48,400 bases of DNA from a virus: positions 1-48,400 of the IMG/VR virus record IMGVR_UViG_3300047666_000377. One strand, 5' to 3'. The position numbers and the translations under genes were made by a program. Below are positions 1-7,108 of the stretch, piece by piece. The notes below the pieces were generated by a model that worked only from the letters and a program-made list of their open reading frames with translations, ran no database searches and was not told the DNA's origin. The stretch's first letter is position 1. Each line of letters begins with the position of its first letter.

Positions 1-176
1 AAGCTAAACTAATAGTGTGTAGTCGCACTAGCTCATAGATAACAGAGCAGAATGACGCGAGACATGGCATTAAAACCCCTAGTCGAATCTACAAAAAGTT
101 AATAGCAAAGCTTTGCGAATAGGCCACACTTAATTGTCTACCCTTGCCACTTAGCCAAGCTATTAGCGTTTAAAGA
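1..176. repeat. Left copy of direct terminal repeat
   Basis: Bases 1-176 recur at 48225-48400 in the same orientation with no gaps and one substitution (c at 127, g at 48351). Short direct terminal repeats of this size are typical of T7-like podophages; a circular genome cut with an assembly overlap would look the same. The right copy runs to the window edge, so the repeat could be longer. Confidence 0.9.
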
Positions 177-284
177 AGTTAGCATTGAGGGAAGGTATAG
201 CAACCTGTAAGCTCAGTGCTACTTTGTAAGCTTACTTCCTTAAGTATGCTTACATTGTAAACAACTAATCAAAAGGAAACTATC
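177..284. promoter_or_regulatory. Early leader before the first gene
   Basis: Non-coding. It contains the palindrome GTAAGCTTAC near 226-235 and a possible hairpin pairing GTAAGC with GCTTAC near 250. An AAAGGAAA-type ribosome binding site precedes the ATG at 285. No convincing promoter is visible here; the likely promoters lie at the right end of the window, which becomes upstream when the ends are joined. Confidence 0.5.
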
Positions 285-878
285 ATGAACGTAGTCAAAT
301 CAGTACAACTAACAGACAAGCAATTTAAACTGAAGCTAAATGGCTTTATTAAAAGCTCTTTAAACCAGCGTGATAACTGTCAACAACTAATCGTTGAAGG
401 CATTGCTCAATATAAAGACTGTGGTAATACTTCACGTCTTACAATGTTCTTGAATGAGAGCGTTGTTGTTAAATCCATCCCTACTGTTACCATCAAAGAC
501 TTCATTAAGGAGCACACTGACTTAGTGTACAAGCCTAACAAAGCAGGCGACTATCAGTTTGTGAGAGCTGACAAGAATGCAGAGAAGAAGGCTGAACTAC
601 CAACTGACAAGTGGTATGACTGGAAGAAAGCTAAGCATAACGCTGTAAAAGAAAAGGACTATGTTAAAGCCTTAACTACTGATGTTAAGGGAGCACTAAG
701 CAAGGGTGTTAATCGTAGTGACATTGTAAGAGGACTACTAGCAGGTGGGTTAACTGTCACTGATATTCTTGCTTACTCAGATATTCCTGAGTATATGAAA
801 GCAACTGACAAGGCCAATAATAATCCAGCTAAGAAAGAATTGTTTTCAATGACCGCTGCCTTGTCTGATGTAGGATAA
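285..878 (+). CDS. Early protein of unknown function, 197 aa
   Basis: First gene of the rightward arm. The ATG follows a purine-rich ribosome binding site (AAAAGGAAA) at good spacing. The protein is lysine-rich and soluble, with no membrane segment, signal peptide or motif I recognise. The middle (about residues 95-125) is highly charged with several Lys-Asp/Glu runs; the C-terminal 60 residues look helical. First-expressed proteins of lytic podophages often act in host takeover, so such a role is possible here by position only. Confidence 0.75.
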   Translation: MNVVKSVQLTDKQFKLKLNGFIKSSLNQRDNCQQLIVEGIAQYKDCGNTSRLTMFLNESVVVKSIPTVTIKDFIKEHTDLVYKPNKAGDYQFVRADKNAEKKAELPTDKWYDWKKAKHNAVKEKDYVKALTTDVKGALSKGVNRSDIVRGLLAGGLTVTDILAYSDIPEYMKATDKANNNPAKKELFSMTAALSDVG

Positions 879-900
879 CCAATAACTTAGGAGAACTATC

Positions 901-1044
901 ATGCGAACTGTATTAGTAATACTTAACGACAGGGAAGCCTATACAACAGACACCTACCTACCTAATAGCCTAGTGAAAGCGTATGCTAAGATGGGTGTTG
1001 TTGCTTATGTCCTGCCTGAATTCTTAACTCCTCAGGCTATGTAA
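901..1044 (+). CDS. Small early protein, 47 aa
   Basis: Short open frame beginning MRTVLVILND and ending at TAA 1042-1044. It is supported by a near-perfect Shine-Dalgarno (AGGAG) 7 nt upstream and by its place in the gap between two other early genes. The start looks like a beta strand (VLVIL); no motif is recognised. Small unrelated proteins of this kind are common in the early regions of lytic phages. Confidence 0.6.
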   Translation: MRTVLVILNDREAYTTDTYLPNSLVKAYAKMGVVAYVLPEFLTPQAM

Positions 1045-1103
1045 CTATAATGGAATGCTGAGTAGCCTAGTTAATGCTAGAAAGTAATTAAGAGGATCAT
1101 GTA

Positions 1104-1322
1104 ATGAGAAAGTACCTAATGACTAATGTTAGTAAAGCAGGCAGTTATGACCTGACTTTTAACGCGGTATGCTTTGAGTCGGCTATTAAGTTCTTTAAAC
1201 AAGAGGTTAAGAGACTCCACCTAAAATCATCTAGGTTAATGTTATATTCTGACAGAGAACTAGATAGTCCATTAGCTACTTCAAACAGTAACATAGTATT
1301 TATTAACAGGAGAGTTATTTAA
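1104..1322 (+). CDS. Small early protein, 72 aa
   Basis: ATG preceded by AGAGGA. Basic protein with no recognised domain and no membrane segment. The stop codon abuts a strong inverted repeat at 1321-1341, so this is probably the last gene of the first early transcript or the gene upstream of a regulatory site. Confidence 0.6.
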   Translation: MRKYLMTNVSKAGSYDLTFNAVCFESAIKFFKQEVKRLHLKSSRLMLYSDRELDSPLATSNSNIVFINRRVI

Positions 1323-1341
1323 GGACTACTTAGTAGTCCTT
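1321..1341 (+). terminator. Inverted repeat, terminator or operator
   Basis: Perfect 9-bp stem (AAGGACTAC / GTAGTCCTT) with a TTA loop directly after a stop codon. Only three T follow, so it is a weak intrinsic terminator. The same GGACTACTTARTAG core recurs at 1390, 47426 and (inverted) 47708, all non-coding, which fits a protein-binding operator as well. Confidence 0.5.
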
Positions 1342-1409
1342 TAGGAGTATTATAAGTTTAGTTCCATGAAGGTGAACTAAAAGCTTATAGGACTACTTAA
1401 TAGTCTAAC

Positions 1410-1455
1410 ATACTACTATATACTAGAAAAATAGCGTTTTAGTAACATTTAATTT
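1410..1455. repeat. Copy 1 of a 46-bp dispersed repeat (promoter-like)
   Basis: Matches 40694-40739 in the same orientation. The left block ATACTACTATATACTAG and the right block TAGCGTTTTAGTAACAT are identical, while the centre differs (AAAAA here, TTTTT there). Conserved blocks round a free spacer resemble a promoter or a two-site protein target. On the + strand TATACT (1420-1425), with TTAATA 16 bp upstream, gives a plausible sigma70 promoter for the gene at 1470. Confidence 0.6.
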
Positions 1456-1469
1456 AAGGAGAAGGTAAC

Positions 1470-1613
1470 ATGCTTACTGTTGAGCGTAGTAAAGGTAAGG
1501 TTAATTGGCTTGTGAAATATAATAACGTGACACTGGAAGTATGCGCTACTAAGCGTGAAGCTTCTTATAAGCGTGATACTCTATACCTACCTATCGTGGG
1601 GGTATTGGCATGA
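1470..1613 (+). CDS. Small early protein, 47 aa
   Basis: Begins MLTVERSKGKVNWLVKYNN after a strong ribosome binding site (AAGGAGAAGG). Its stop overlaps the next start (ATGA, 1610-1613), indicating translational coupling. The residue pattern, with basic strands and KREA spacing near the C-terminus, suggests a small beta-rich fold, but no family is recognised. First gene after the 46-bp promoter-like repeat. Confidence 0.6.
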   Translation: MLTVERSKGKVNWLVKYNNVTLEVCATKREASYKRDTLYLPIVGVLA

Positions 1614-1810
1614 AGAGTATTGGAGCAGTAGTTCTATTGTTGTGGGTAGCAGGTTTAGTTGGTTGGGTAGGGAATGTTTATAAGCTCGCCCAAACCGACT
1701 TTGAAGCACCATACAAGGAAGAGGTTATACGTATCATTGGAATACCAGTGGTTCCGTTGGGCGCTATAGTGGGCTACCTTAGCATAGAGGACGGTACTAA
1801 TGAAAATTGA
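1610..1810 (+). CDS. Small membrane protein, 66 aa
   Basis: N-terminal hydrophobic segment at about residues 4-24 and a second apolar stretch near residues 42-57, so one or two membrane spans. GGGGG ribosome binding site. Overlaps the preceding gene by 4 nt and the following gene by 11. Inner-membrane location is expected; function unknown. Confidence 0.6.
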   Translation: MKSIGAVVLLLWVAGLVGWVGNVYKLAQTDFEAPYKEEVIRIIGIPVVPLGAIVGYLSIEDGTNEN

Positions 1811-1895
1811 TAAGCTACTACCAGACTGGGCATGGTTTAGCCTAGCTATAGGTTTATGGGTGTTAGCTATGAGTATTGACGGAGGTGGTATATGA
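1800..1895 (+). CDS. Very small membrane peptide, 31 aa
   Basis: Starts MKIDKLLPDWAWFSLAIGL and has a single hydrophobic segment at about residues 10-24. Supported by GAGGACGG upstream and by 11-nt and 4-nt overlaps with its neighbours, which form a continuous coupled run. Short length keeps confidence moderate. Confidence 0.45.
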   Translation: MKIDKLLPDWAWFSLAIGLWVLAMSIDGGGI

Positions 1896-2026
1896 CCATT
1901 GACCAAGGACTACAAGGAAAGATAGTGGTAAGGATAGTGACTAGTGAAGGGAAACGTAAACTGTTCTGGCAGAATGTATACGTTGGTATGTTGAGACGTA
2001 TGAGGGGGCATTATGAGCGTAGATAA
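1892..2026 (+). CDS. Small basic protein, 44 aa
   Basis: Starts MTIDQGLQGKIVVRIVTSEG after GGAGGTGG, one of the better ribosome binding sites in the early region. C-terminus is strongly basic (RRMRGHYERR), suggesting nucleic-acid contact. Overlaps the gene before it (ATGA) and the gene after it by 14 nt. Confidence 0.5.
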   Translation: MTIDQGLQGKIVVRIVTSEGKRKLFWQNVYVGMLRRMRGHYERR

Positions 2027-2522
2027 GGTCTATTTGTCTATAGTTAAGGATAGTAGTGCTCTCAACTACCTTAGGGCTGTTATTGGCCAGCGTATGAAGC
2101 ATGAGCATGATCAATATTGGCGTTATGCACCAGTGTTAAAAACCTTAGCTTCCAAGGTTGGTGTTATCGACGACTGGATTTTCCTAACGCCATCCGAATG
2201 TCACCAAGCTTGGAAACTCGTTATAGACTATGTCTATGGTGATGAACTAGCAGGACTAACAAACAAACTAGGCAGTACTCCTGCCATAACTATTACAGAG
2301 AAGGAAACTAGCATGAGCGTATCAGTAGAGACTAAGCATTTTGTATCAGGCAGTGACGTGTCAACAATGACACCTGATGACCTAATACGTAGTATAAAGA
2401 ACATTGAGCAGGAAATTAAGGAGCTTAAGGCTGTTAATATACAGTCTGTATACATTGGTAAGAAAGTGGACGAACTGCGTGTTACACTAGGCGTAGTGGT
2501 TGGCCATTTGGACGATAGGTAG
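2013..2522 (+). CDS. Two-part early protein, 169 aa, with possible internal start
   Basis: Residues 1-95 form one unit (several Trp and His, helical). Residues 101-169 form another, rich in Ile/Leu/Lys/Glu heptads (IRSIKNIEQEIKELKAV) that look coiled-coil. An in-frame ATG at 2313 (residue 101) carries its own ribosome binding site (GAAGGAAACTAGC-ATG) and begins MSVSVETKHF, so a separate 69-residue C-terminal product is plausible. Small proteins resembling the C-terminal unit occur alone in other marine phages as far as I recall. Function unknown. Confidence 0.65.
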   Translation: MSVDKVYLSIVKDSSALNYLRAVIGQRMKHEHDQYWRYAPVLKTLASKVGVIDDWIFLTPSECHQAWKLVIDYVYGDELAGLTNKLGSTPAITITEKETSMSVSVETKHFVSGSDVSTMTPDDLIRSIKNIEQEIKELKAVNIQSVYIGKKVDELRVTLGVVVGHLDDR

Positions 2523-2531
2523 GGGTACTGT

Positions 2532-2744
2532 ATGGACGTAGTAGAATTACAGCGACAAAGAATAAAAGAGTTGGAAGATATGGTATCTGACAGGACAGTT
2601 GAGCTGTGTGGACTATATGAAACACTAAGTAACCTATCACACGTCTTAGCATACCTTACTGATGATAAGTTTAAGGTGTTTGCAAGTGAACACCAGTGGA
2701 ATGGACTAATTGTTGACTACCTAGAGCTAGGAGAGGACAGTTAA
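2532..2744 (+). CDS. Small coiled-coil protein, 70 aa
   Basis: Residues 5-40 show heptad-like spacing (LQRQRIKELEDMVSDRTVEL), followed by a hydrophobic, acidic C-terminal part. AGGGG ribosome binding site. No membrane segment. Function unknown; probably oligomeric. Confidence 0.55.
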   Translation: MDVVELQRQRIKELEDMVSDRTVELCGLYETLSNLSHVLAYLTDDKFKVFASEHQWNGLIVDYLELGEDS

Positions 2745-2825
2745 GTAAGAGTTATGAAAGGTAACGCGAGTTATGCGATATCTACCAGCCCCTTTTACAT
2801 TAGAAAAACATTTGGAGAATTGAGT

Positions 2826-3242
2826 ATGAGCAAGTTTAAAGCAGGTGATAAGGTGTGTAAGAAGTTCCCTAATAATCAGGGTAGTTGGGACGCTCACAAG
2901 TATGTAACCGTGGACTATGTAGATGGTAAGTGGGTGTATGCTAAGGAAACTGGTTCCTTGCGGGTGGCTGAGGATAGAGTGAAGTTCTATGAGCTATCAA
3001 CGAGAGCTAAGCGTGAGGAGCTAGTGGCTGCGCTTAGGCTGGTACAGAGCTATAAGGTAGGCGTGTTTGCTAGTGACGGAGAGTTGTATGTAAGAGGGGT
3101 AAAAGGAGAATACCAAAACCCACAAGACCTAGTTGATGTACTAATACCACTAGAAACCCCTAATCAAGCTAAACTACGTGAACTAGAAGAGAAACAACGG
3201 GCTATAGCTGAACAAATGGAACAGCTACGCTCTGAACTATAG
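2826..3242 (+). CDS. Early protein of unknown function, 138 aa
   Basis: The frame is open from an ATG at 2754, but the ATG at 2826 follows GGAGAATTGAGT and gives a natural N-terminus (MSKFKAGDKVCKKFPNN); the upstream ATG has no ribosome binding site. Residues 4-55 look like an SH3-like barrel (KAGDKV ... VTVDYVDGKWVYAKE). The C-terminal 25 residues are a charged helix ending EEKQRAIAEQMEQLRSEL, likely coiled coil. Function unknown. Confidence 0.65.
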   Translation: MSKFKAGDKVCKKFPNNQGSWDAHKYVTVDYVDGKWVYAKETGSLRVAEDRVKFYELSTRAKREELVAALRLVQSYKVGVFASDGELYVRGVKGEYQNPQDLVDVLIPLETPNQAKLRELEEKQRAIAEQMEQLRSEL

Positions 3243-3251
3243 GAGAATACA

Positions 3252-3452
3252 ATGCTAATCGAAAAGATATGCCCATTTACCGGGAAGGTTAATACTAAGG
3301 AAATAGATGTAACTTTGTTACAGTTGAAAGCTTGGCAACATGGACAACTCATTCAAAAGGCCATGCCTAACGTGTCACCCTCAGATCGTGAATTTATAAT
3401 GACAGGCATTACCGATGATGCTTGGGATGATATGTTTGATGATGAAGGGTGA
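3252..3452 (+). CDS. Small early protein, 66 aa
   Basis: AGGAGAATACA-ATG gives a confident start. Contains CPFTGKVN near the N-terminus (a single Cys, not a zinc site) and a very acidic C-terminus (DDAWDDMFDDEG). A hairpin with features of an intrinsic terminator follows within 40 nt. Function unknown. Confidence 0.6.
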   Translation: MLIEKICPFTGKVNTKEIDVTLLQLKAWQHGQLIQKAMPNVSPSDREFIMTGITDDAWDDMFDDEG

Positions 3453-3481
3453 TAACAACTATAGATAATGTAAGCAGGAAG

Positions 3482-3517
3482 GCCTCTTAGACTCTCTCTA
3501 AGGGGCTTTCTCTGTTT
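3482..3517 (+). terminator. Intrinsic terminator
   Basis: Stem GCCTCTTAGA (3482-3491) pairs with TCTAAGGGGC (3497-3506), 10 bp with one G-U, loop CTCTC, followed by TTTCTCTGTTT. It sits between early gene blocks and probably ends or attenuates the first transcripts. Confidence 0.6.
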
Positions 3518-3548
3518 AGCCTAACCAACCTGCCAATAGACATTAAAC

Positions 3549-3563
3549 AGGCTTAGAAAGCCT
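3549..3563 (+). promoter_or_regulatory. Leader hairpin just before a ribosome binding site
   Basis: AGGCTT-AGA-AAGCCT is a perfect 6-bp stem with a 3-base loop, ending 2 nt before the AGGAG of the 446-residue gene. It could protect the 5' end of the mRNA or tune access to the ribosome binding site. Confidence 0.4.
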
Positions 3564-3576
3564 ACAGGAGAATCCT

Positions 3577-4917
3577 ATGCAGTTTAGAGCAACACGAGAA
3601 GATATATATGCCCAAGTGTTAAGAGACACAGCAGAGGTATTGAAAGATTTTCCTATGGACAATCCAACTATATCTGTACACCCACAACTCCAGGAAATAG
3701 TGGGCAAGCTAGGTGAAGTGTTGGACGAGCAGCTAGGGGAACTAGGGAGCACCGATGAGTTATGGGATGCAGTACATGCACGTTTATCTGTAGAAAATAG
3801 TAAGGACGATTGGATGGCTCTACTTCCTGATTGGATAAAATTATTGGTGAAGGCCGCTTATAGCTGTGAGAGCTCGCAGCTAAGGAAAGGCGAGACTAGG
3901 TTTAGTCTTATACTACAGCTTAACAAGAGTGATGAGCTAACTATCTATATTCAAGCGGGTATTTGGCCTTCTCAGGAGCTGTTTAAGCTTAGTGGTAAGC
4001 CTACTAGGGTGTTGGGTAAGATATTTGGTGAGAAGGCTGTGACAGCTCTGTGTGTTAAGCTTCCTATGAAGCCTAGGAACTTAGAGCTTCACTTCTCCAA
4101 GCACTACATACCTGAGCTATACATTATGATGTCTAAGGACGAGAATACTGGTAGCTGTATGAGTAAGCAGTCTAGGACATATGGACTACCTAACAACCTA
4201 CACCCAATGATGGCATTTGAAGGAAGCAAGAATGCTGCCTTAGCACTATTGTGGGACAAGGAGAAGGGAAGGCATATAGGCAGGGCTGTCGTAGCTCTTG
4301 GCTTACATGGCAGTGAGTTAATATCGTTTAGCTCATGCTATGGTAGCTGTGGAGTATACCATCTGTTTAGTCAGCTAGACATGGTAGAAGATGATGATAT
4401 GTGTGGACTAGAACTCTCTCTAATTGAGTATGACGGTGAATATCTCCTACCATACGTTGACGGTAATAGCCAGAGAGCAGATATACATGGGGACAGCTTT
4501 ATAATAGATGAGGACGGTGAGCATGAGGCTGACCATGCAAGTGGTAGAGCTAAGGCCTCTACGTTCTGTTGTGACTGCTGTATATCTGACTGTGAAGGTG
4601 AGTCACATAGTACAGAAGATGGACAAGTGTGTGAGAATTGTATGGACGACTATAGGTATGTTGATGGTGAGTATAGGCACACTAACAATCTTATCTACAT
4701 CCCCTCTGATAACGACTATGTGAGTGAAGATGATGCTGTATACTGTGACTACGAAGAGGTGTGGTACGACTCACATAATGAGACTATGTGTGAGCTAGAG
4801 GATAGGAGAGGTAATGTATACACAGTGGCTAAGTGTAACTTAGATGAAGCAATAGAACACTATGAGCCTGTCTCTATAGACGGGGAAATGTTAGAACAAG
4901 AGGAAGAAGCAGCATGA
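3577..4917 (+). CDS. Conserved phage-type protein with Cys-rich zinc-binding C-terminus, 446 aa
   Basis: AGGAGAATCCT-ATG start. Residues 1-310 form a mixed domain with a central motif region (SCMSKQSRTYG, then HPMMAFEGSKNAALALLWD, then GRAVVALG) of a sort I recall from uncharacterised proteins of several tailed phages. Residues about 329-446 are a Cys-rich block: CCDCCISDCEG, CENCMDD, later YCDYEEVWYD and CELEDRRG, arranged like two treble-clef or ribbon zinc sites. The C-terminal tail is acidic. Its stop overlaps the peptidase start (ATGA), so the two are made together. No function is known to me; zinc-mediated nucleic-acid or protein binding is inferred. Confidence 0.7.
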   Translation: MQFRATREDIYAQVLRDTAEVLKDFPMDNPTISVHPQLQEIVGKLGEVLDEQLGELGSTDELWDAVHARLSVENSKDDWMALLPDWIKLLVKAAYSCESSQLRKGETRFSLILQLNKSDELTIYIQAGIWPSQELFKLSGKPTRVLGKIFGEKAVTALCVKLPMKPRNLELHFSKHYIPELYIMMSKDENTGSCMSKQSRTYGLPNNLHPMMAFEGSKNAALALLWDKEKGRHIGRAVVALGLHGSELISFSSCYGSCGVYHLFSQLDMVEDDDMCGLELSLIEYDGEYLLPYVDGNSQRADIHGDSFIIDEDGEHEADHASGRAKASTFCCDCCISDCEGESHSTEDGQVCENCMDDYRYVDGEYRHTNNLIYIPSDNDYVSEDDAVYCDYEEVWYDSHNETMCELEDRRGNVYTVAKCNLDEAIEHYEPVSIDGEMLEQEEEAA

Positions 4918-5861
4918 AACTATTAGACATATTAAAATATACGAGGTGTCATGGCTCATCTACTGAGGCTATGTTTATCAACAACTTTCTTATACCAAAG
5001 ATAAACACGTTAGGCTACAAGCCATCAATGGACGGTGCTGGTAACATCTGGGTGGAGGTAGCTAGTAAGAAAGAAGCTCCCTTCCTATTCGTAGCACACA
5101 TTGATACGTGCCATAGAGGAGAGGGTCTTATCAAGCCTATAGTAGAGGGCAACATCATACGTATGAATCCTAGGGACGTTGATAAGGCCTGCTTAGGGGC
5201 TGATGATGGTGTAGGTATCTATTGTAATCTTAAGATGATTGAGGCTGGTGTACAGGGAACCTACCTATTCACTAGGGGTGAAGAGAAGGGTGGTATAGGT
5301 GCTCAGTTTATAGCTACTACTACACCATATAAGCTTGAAGGCTTCTTAATGTCTGTTGAGGTGGATAGGGCTGGTACTGATGAAGTAATAGTGAGTCAGG
5401 CTGGTGGTGGATGTGCTAGTGAGGACTTTGGTGATAGGTTATGTGAACTACTAGGCATGGGGCACACTACGTCTCACATGGGTGTTTATACTGACGTTAG
5501 CGAGTTTGCATGTAACATACCAGAGAATGTAAACATATCTGCTGGTTACTATAGACAGCATACGCTTAAGGAAACTGTAGATACTAACTATGTAGACCTT
5601 ATAGTGGAGAGAATGATAGCGGTTGATTGGTCTTCACTCCCTATTAAACGTGACAAGGGAGACTATTCATTCCCTGCTCAGTCATGGAACAATTATGCAC
5701 CAGTGTCTAGTAGCTGGGAAGATATGCTAGACTATGTACAACAATACCCGGAGAAGGTGGCTAACTATCTGTTTAACGTAGGTGTAGACGAATATGAGAT
5801 TGATAGTGAGTGGGCTGGGGACGTTATAGAGGACGTAGAGATACGTCATGGTATGTGGTAG
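4914..5861 (+). CDS. M20/M28-like zinc metallopeptidase, 315 aa
   Basis: The order of metal and catalytic motifs fits a co-catalytic di-zinc exopeptidase: HIDTC near residue 63 (first His and adjacent Asp), GADDGVG near 99 (bridging Asp), GEEKGGIGA near 123 (catalytic Glu and metal Glu), EVDRAG near 151 (metal Asp) and HTLKETVDT near 222 (last His). Peptidase T / M20 and M42 enzymes share this layout and remove N-terminal residues or split small peptides. No signal peptide, so cytoplasmic. The length is somewhat short (M20 enzymes are usually 370-450), and a large dimerisation domain appears missing. Residues 240-315 are acidic and Trp/Tyr-rich with no assignment. Coupled to the zinc-rich upstream gene. 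True substrate unknown; an amidohydrolase role is possible. Confidence 0.72.
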   Translation: MKLLDILKYTRCHGSSTEAMFINNFLIPKINTLGYKPSMDGAGNIWVEVASKKEAPFLFVAHIDTCHRGEGLIKPIVEGNIIRMNPRDVDKACLGADDGVGIYCNLKMIEAGVQGTYLFTRGEEKGGIGAQFIATTTPYKLEGFLMSVEVDRAGTDEVIVSQAGGGCASEDFGDRLCELLGMGHTTSHMGVYTDVSEFACNIPENVNISAGYYRQHTLKETVDTNYVDLIVERMIAVDWSSLPIKRDKGDYSFPAQSWNNYAPVSSSWEDMLDYVQQYPEKVANYLFNVGVDEYEIDSEWAGDVIEDVEIRHGMW

Positions 5862-5868
5862 AGAGATA

Positions 5869-5916
5869 ATGACATATAACGAGATGCAGACTAACAACAT
5901 TTATTGGAGAAAATAA
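5869..5916 (+). CDS. Possible 15-aa leader peptide
   Basis: ATG after AGAGAGATA encodes MTYNEMQTNNIYWRK and stops at TAA, whose last A is the first base of the next ATG (5916). It may couple translation of the following gene across the gap; it may equally be chance. Confidence 0.2.
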   Translation: MTYNEMQTNNIYWRK

Positions 5917-6326
5917 TGAGAAGACTTATTAGTTGGCATGGTGAGCAAAGCAATGTGACCATTGGGAAGGTGTACTATCGTGATCATGAGCGATCAACCC
6001 ACTTTTTAGATGATGCTGACCGTGTTAGAGGTTGGAAGCATGGATTGTTTGAGGAAGTGGTTCCATCAACTACCACTACTACCACTGAGGAGCACACAGG
6101 AGGCTCTAGCAGCTATTACGACCTAAAGGTAGGAGATAGTACGGTTAAGTGCTTAGACATCATTGAGGGGCTTAATATGAGCTACAATGAGGGTAATGTG
6201 TTTAAGGCTGTCTGGAGGATAGCTGCTGCTAAGCAAGGTAAGTGTAAGAAGGGCAACAATAAGTATTATGACAGTGAGAAAATTGTATTCTTTGGTGAGA
6301 GACTATTAGCGGAGCATAAAGTATGA
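5916..6326 (+). CDS. DUF3310-like protein, 136 aa
   Basis: The frame extends to a TTG at 5904, but ATG 5916 follows TTGGAGA at good spacing and is preferred. Residues about 66-130 match the DUF3310 (SaV-like) pattern: a Tyr-rich lead-in, DIIEGLNMSYNEGNVFKAVWRI, then DSEKIVFFGERLL. The family is widespread in phage early/replication regions and its biochemical role is not established. A Thr-rich linker (TTTTTTEEHTGGSSS) separates it from a basic N-terminal part (about residues 1-45). Overlaps the next gene by 4 nt. Confidence 0.65.
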   Translation: MRRLISWHGEQSNVTIGKVYYRDHERSTHFLDDADRVRGWKHGLFEEVVPSTTTTTTEEHTGGSSSYYDLKVGDSTVKCLDIIEGLNMSYNEGNVFKAVWRIAAAKQGKCKKGNNKYYDSEKIVFFGERLLAEHKV

Positions 6327-6580
6327 AAGTAGAAAACTTAGTAATAGAGAGAAGAGCTAGCTATGACCAAGACTACCCTAATCAACTAGTAGGTCTAGTG
6401 CAGGTCAAGGGTGAGCATGGCAAGATGGAAATTAAGCTGTCATCCACTGTTGTTAGTAAGATATTTGTACTAGTTAAGGAGGATGCAGAACGTGTGGCTA
6501 AGTATAACTCCTCACAAGTAGGGCAAGCTGTTGAGGAAGCATCTGGTGAATACCTACTTACTCATGGTGGTGACGTATGA
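6323..6580 (+). CDS. Small conserved early protein, 85 aa
   Basis: ATGA overlaps with both neighbours. Pattern: beta strand (LVGLVQVKGEHGKMEIKLS), then a long helix through residues 40-75. Similar small proteins occur next to replication genes in other podophages as far as I recall, without known function. Soluble. Confidence 0.6.
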   Translation: MKVENLVIERRASYDQDYPNQLVGLVQVKGEHGKMEIKLSSTVVSKIFVLVKEDAERVAKYNSSQVGQAVEEASGEYLLTHGGDV

Positions 6581-6792
6581 ATAATGCAGATAAAGTAAAC
6601 CTAGTTGACAAGCTTATATATAGCGGAGCCTTAGACCCTTTCGTAGTGGAGGATCTTCTACTGACATACAAACTTACTGACGAGGAGGAGCCTTCTAATT
6701 GGGAGCTTAAAGGCGCTCTAAGAAAAGTGATAAAAGAGTTTACAACTCCAGCACAATATGATAAGATAGCGGCTGAGTATTGGGGCAACTAG
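6577..6792 (+). CDS. Small acidic early protein, 71 aa
   Basis: Starts within the stop of the upstream gene (ATGA). Predominantly helical, acidic around residues 33-40 (LTDEEEPSNWEL). No domain recognised. Not membrane bound. Confidence 0.55.
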   Translation: MNNADKVNLVDKLIYSGALDPFVVEDLLLTYKLTDEEEPSNWELKGALRKVIKEFTTPAQYDKIAAEYWGN

Positions 6793-6833
6793 TAATTATG
6801 TCAAACAAGAAGGAGTTAGGAAATAGGTGATTT

Positions 6834-7025
6834 ATGAAGGTAGATAAGTATTTAGATGCGAACTATAAGAAGAACAAAAAGAAGGTTTCTGAAATCAATG
6901 AGCACTTTGAAGGCTGTAATTTTAGAAGCTCAAACATACCAATGGATGAATGCCCTTGTGATTGCTACAACAAGCAGGTTTTTGCTATAGGTATGCGACA
7001 AGGTATTGATAATTTTCATTCATAG
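6834..7025 (+). CDS. Small protein with Cys pair, 63 aa
   Basis: ATG about 7 nt after AATAGGTGA. Basic N-terminus (DANYKKNKKKVSEINEH) and CPCDCYNKQVF near residue 42; together with C29 this could bind one metal ion. Followed by an 83-nt gap before the primase-helicase. Function unknown. Confidence 0.5.
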   Translation: MKVDKYLDANYKKNKKKVSEINEHFEGCNFRSSNIPMDECPCDCYNKQVFAIGMRQGIDNFHS

Positions 7026-7108
7026 CTAAGTAATTTGTCGTAAAGACTAGTTAGAAAAGTCCTTATTACAGGATAGTGAGCACAACAATTATTAGGAGAA
7101 AATATTAA

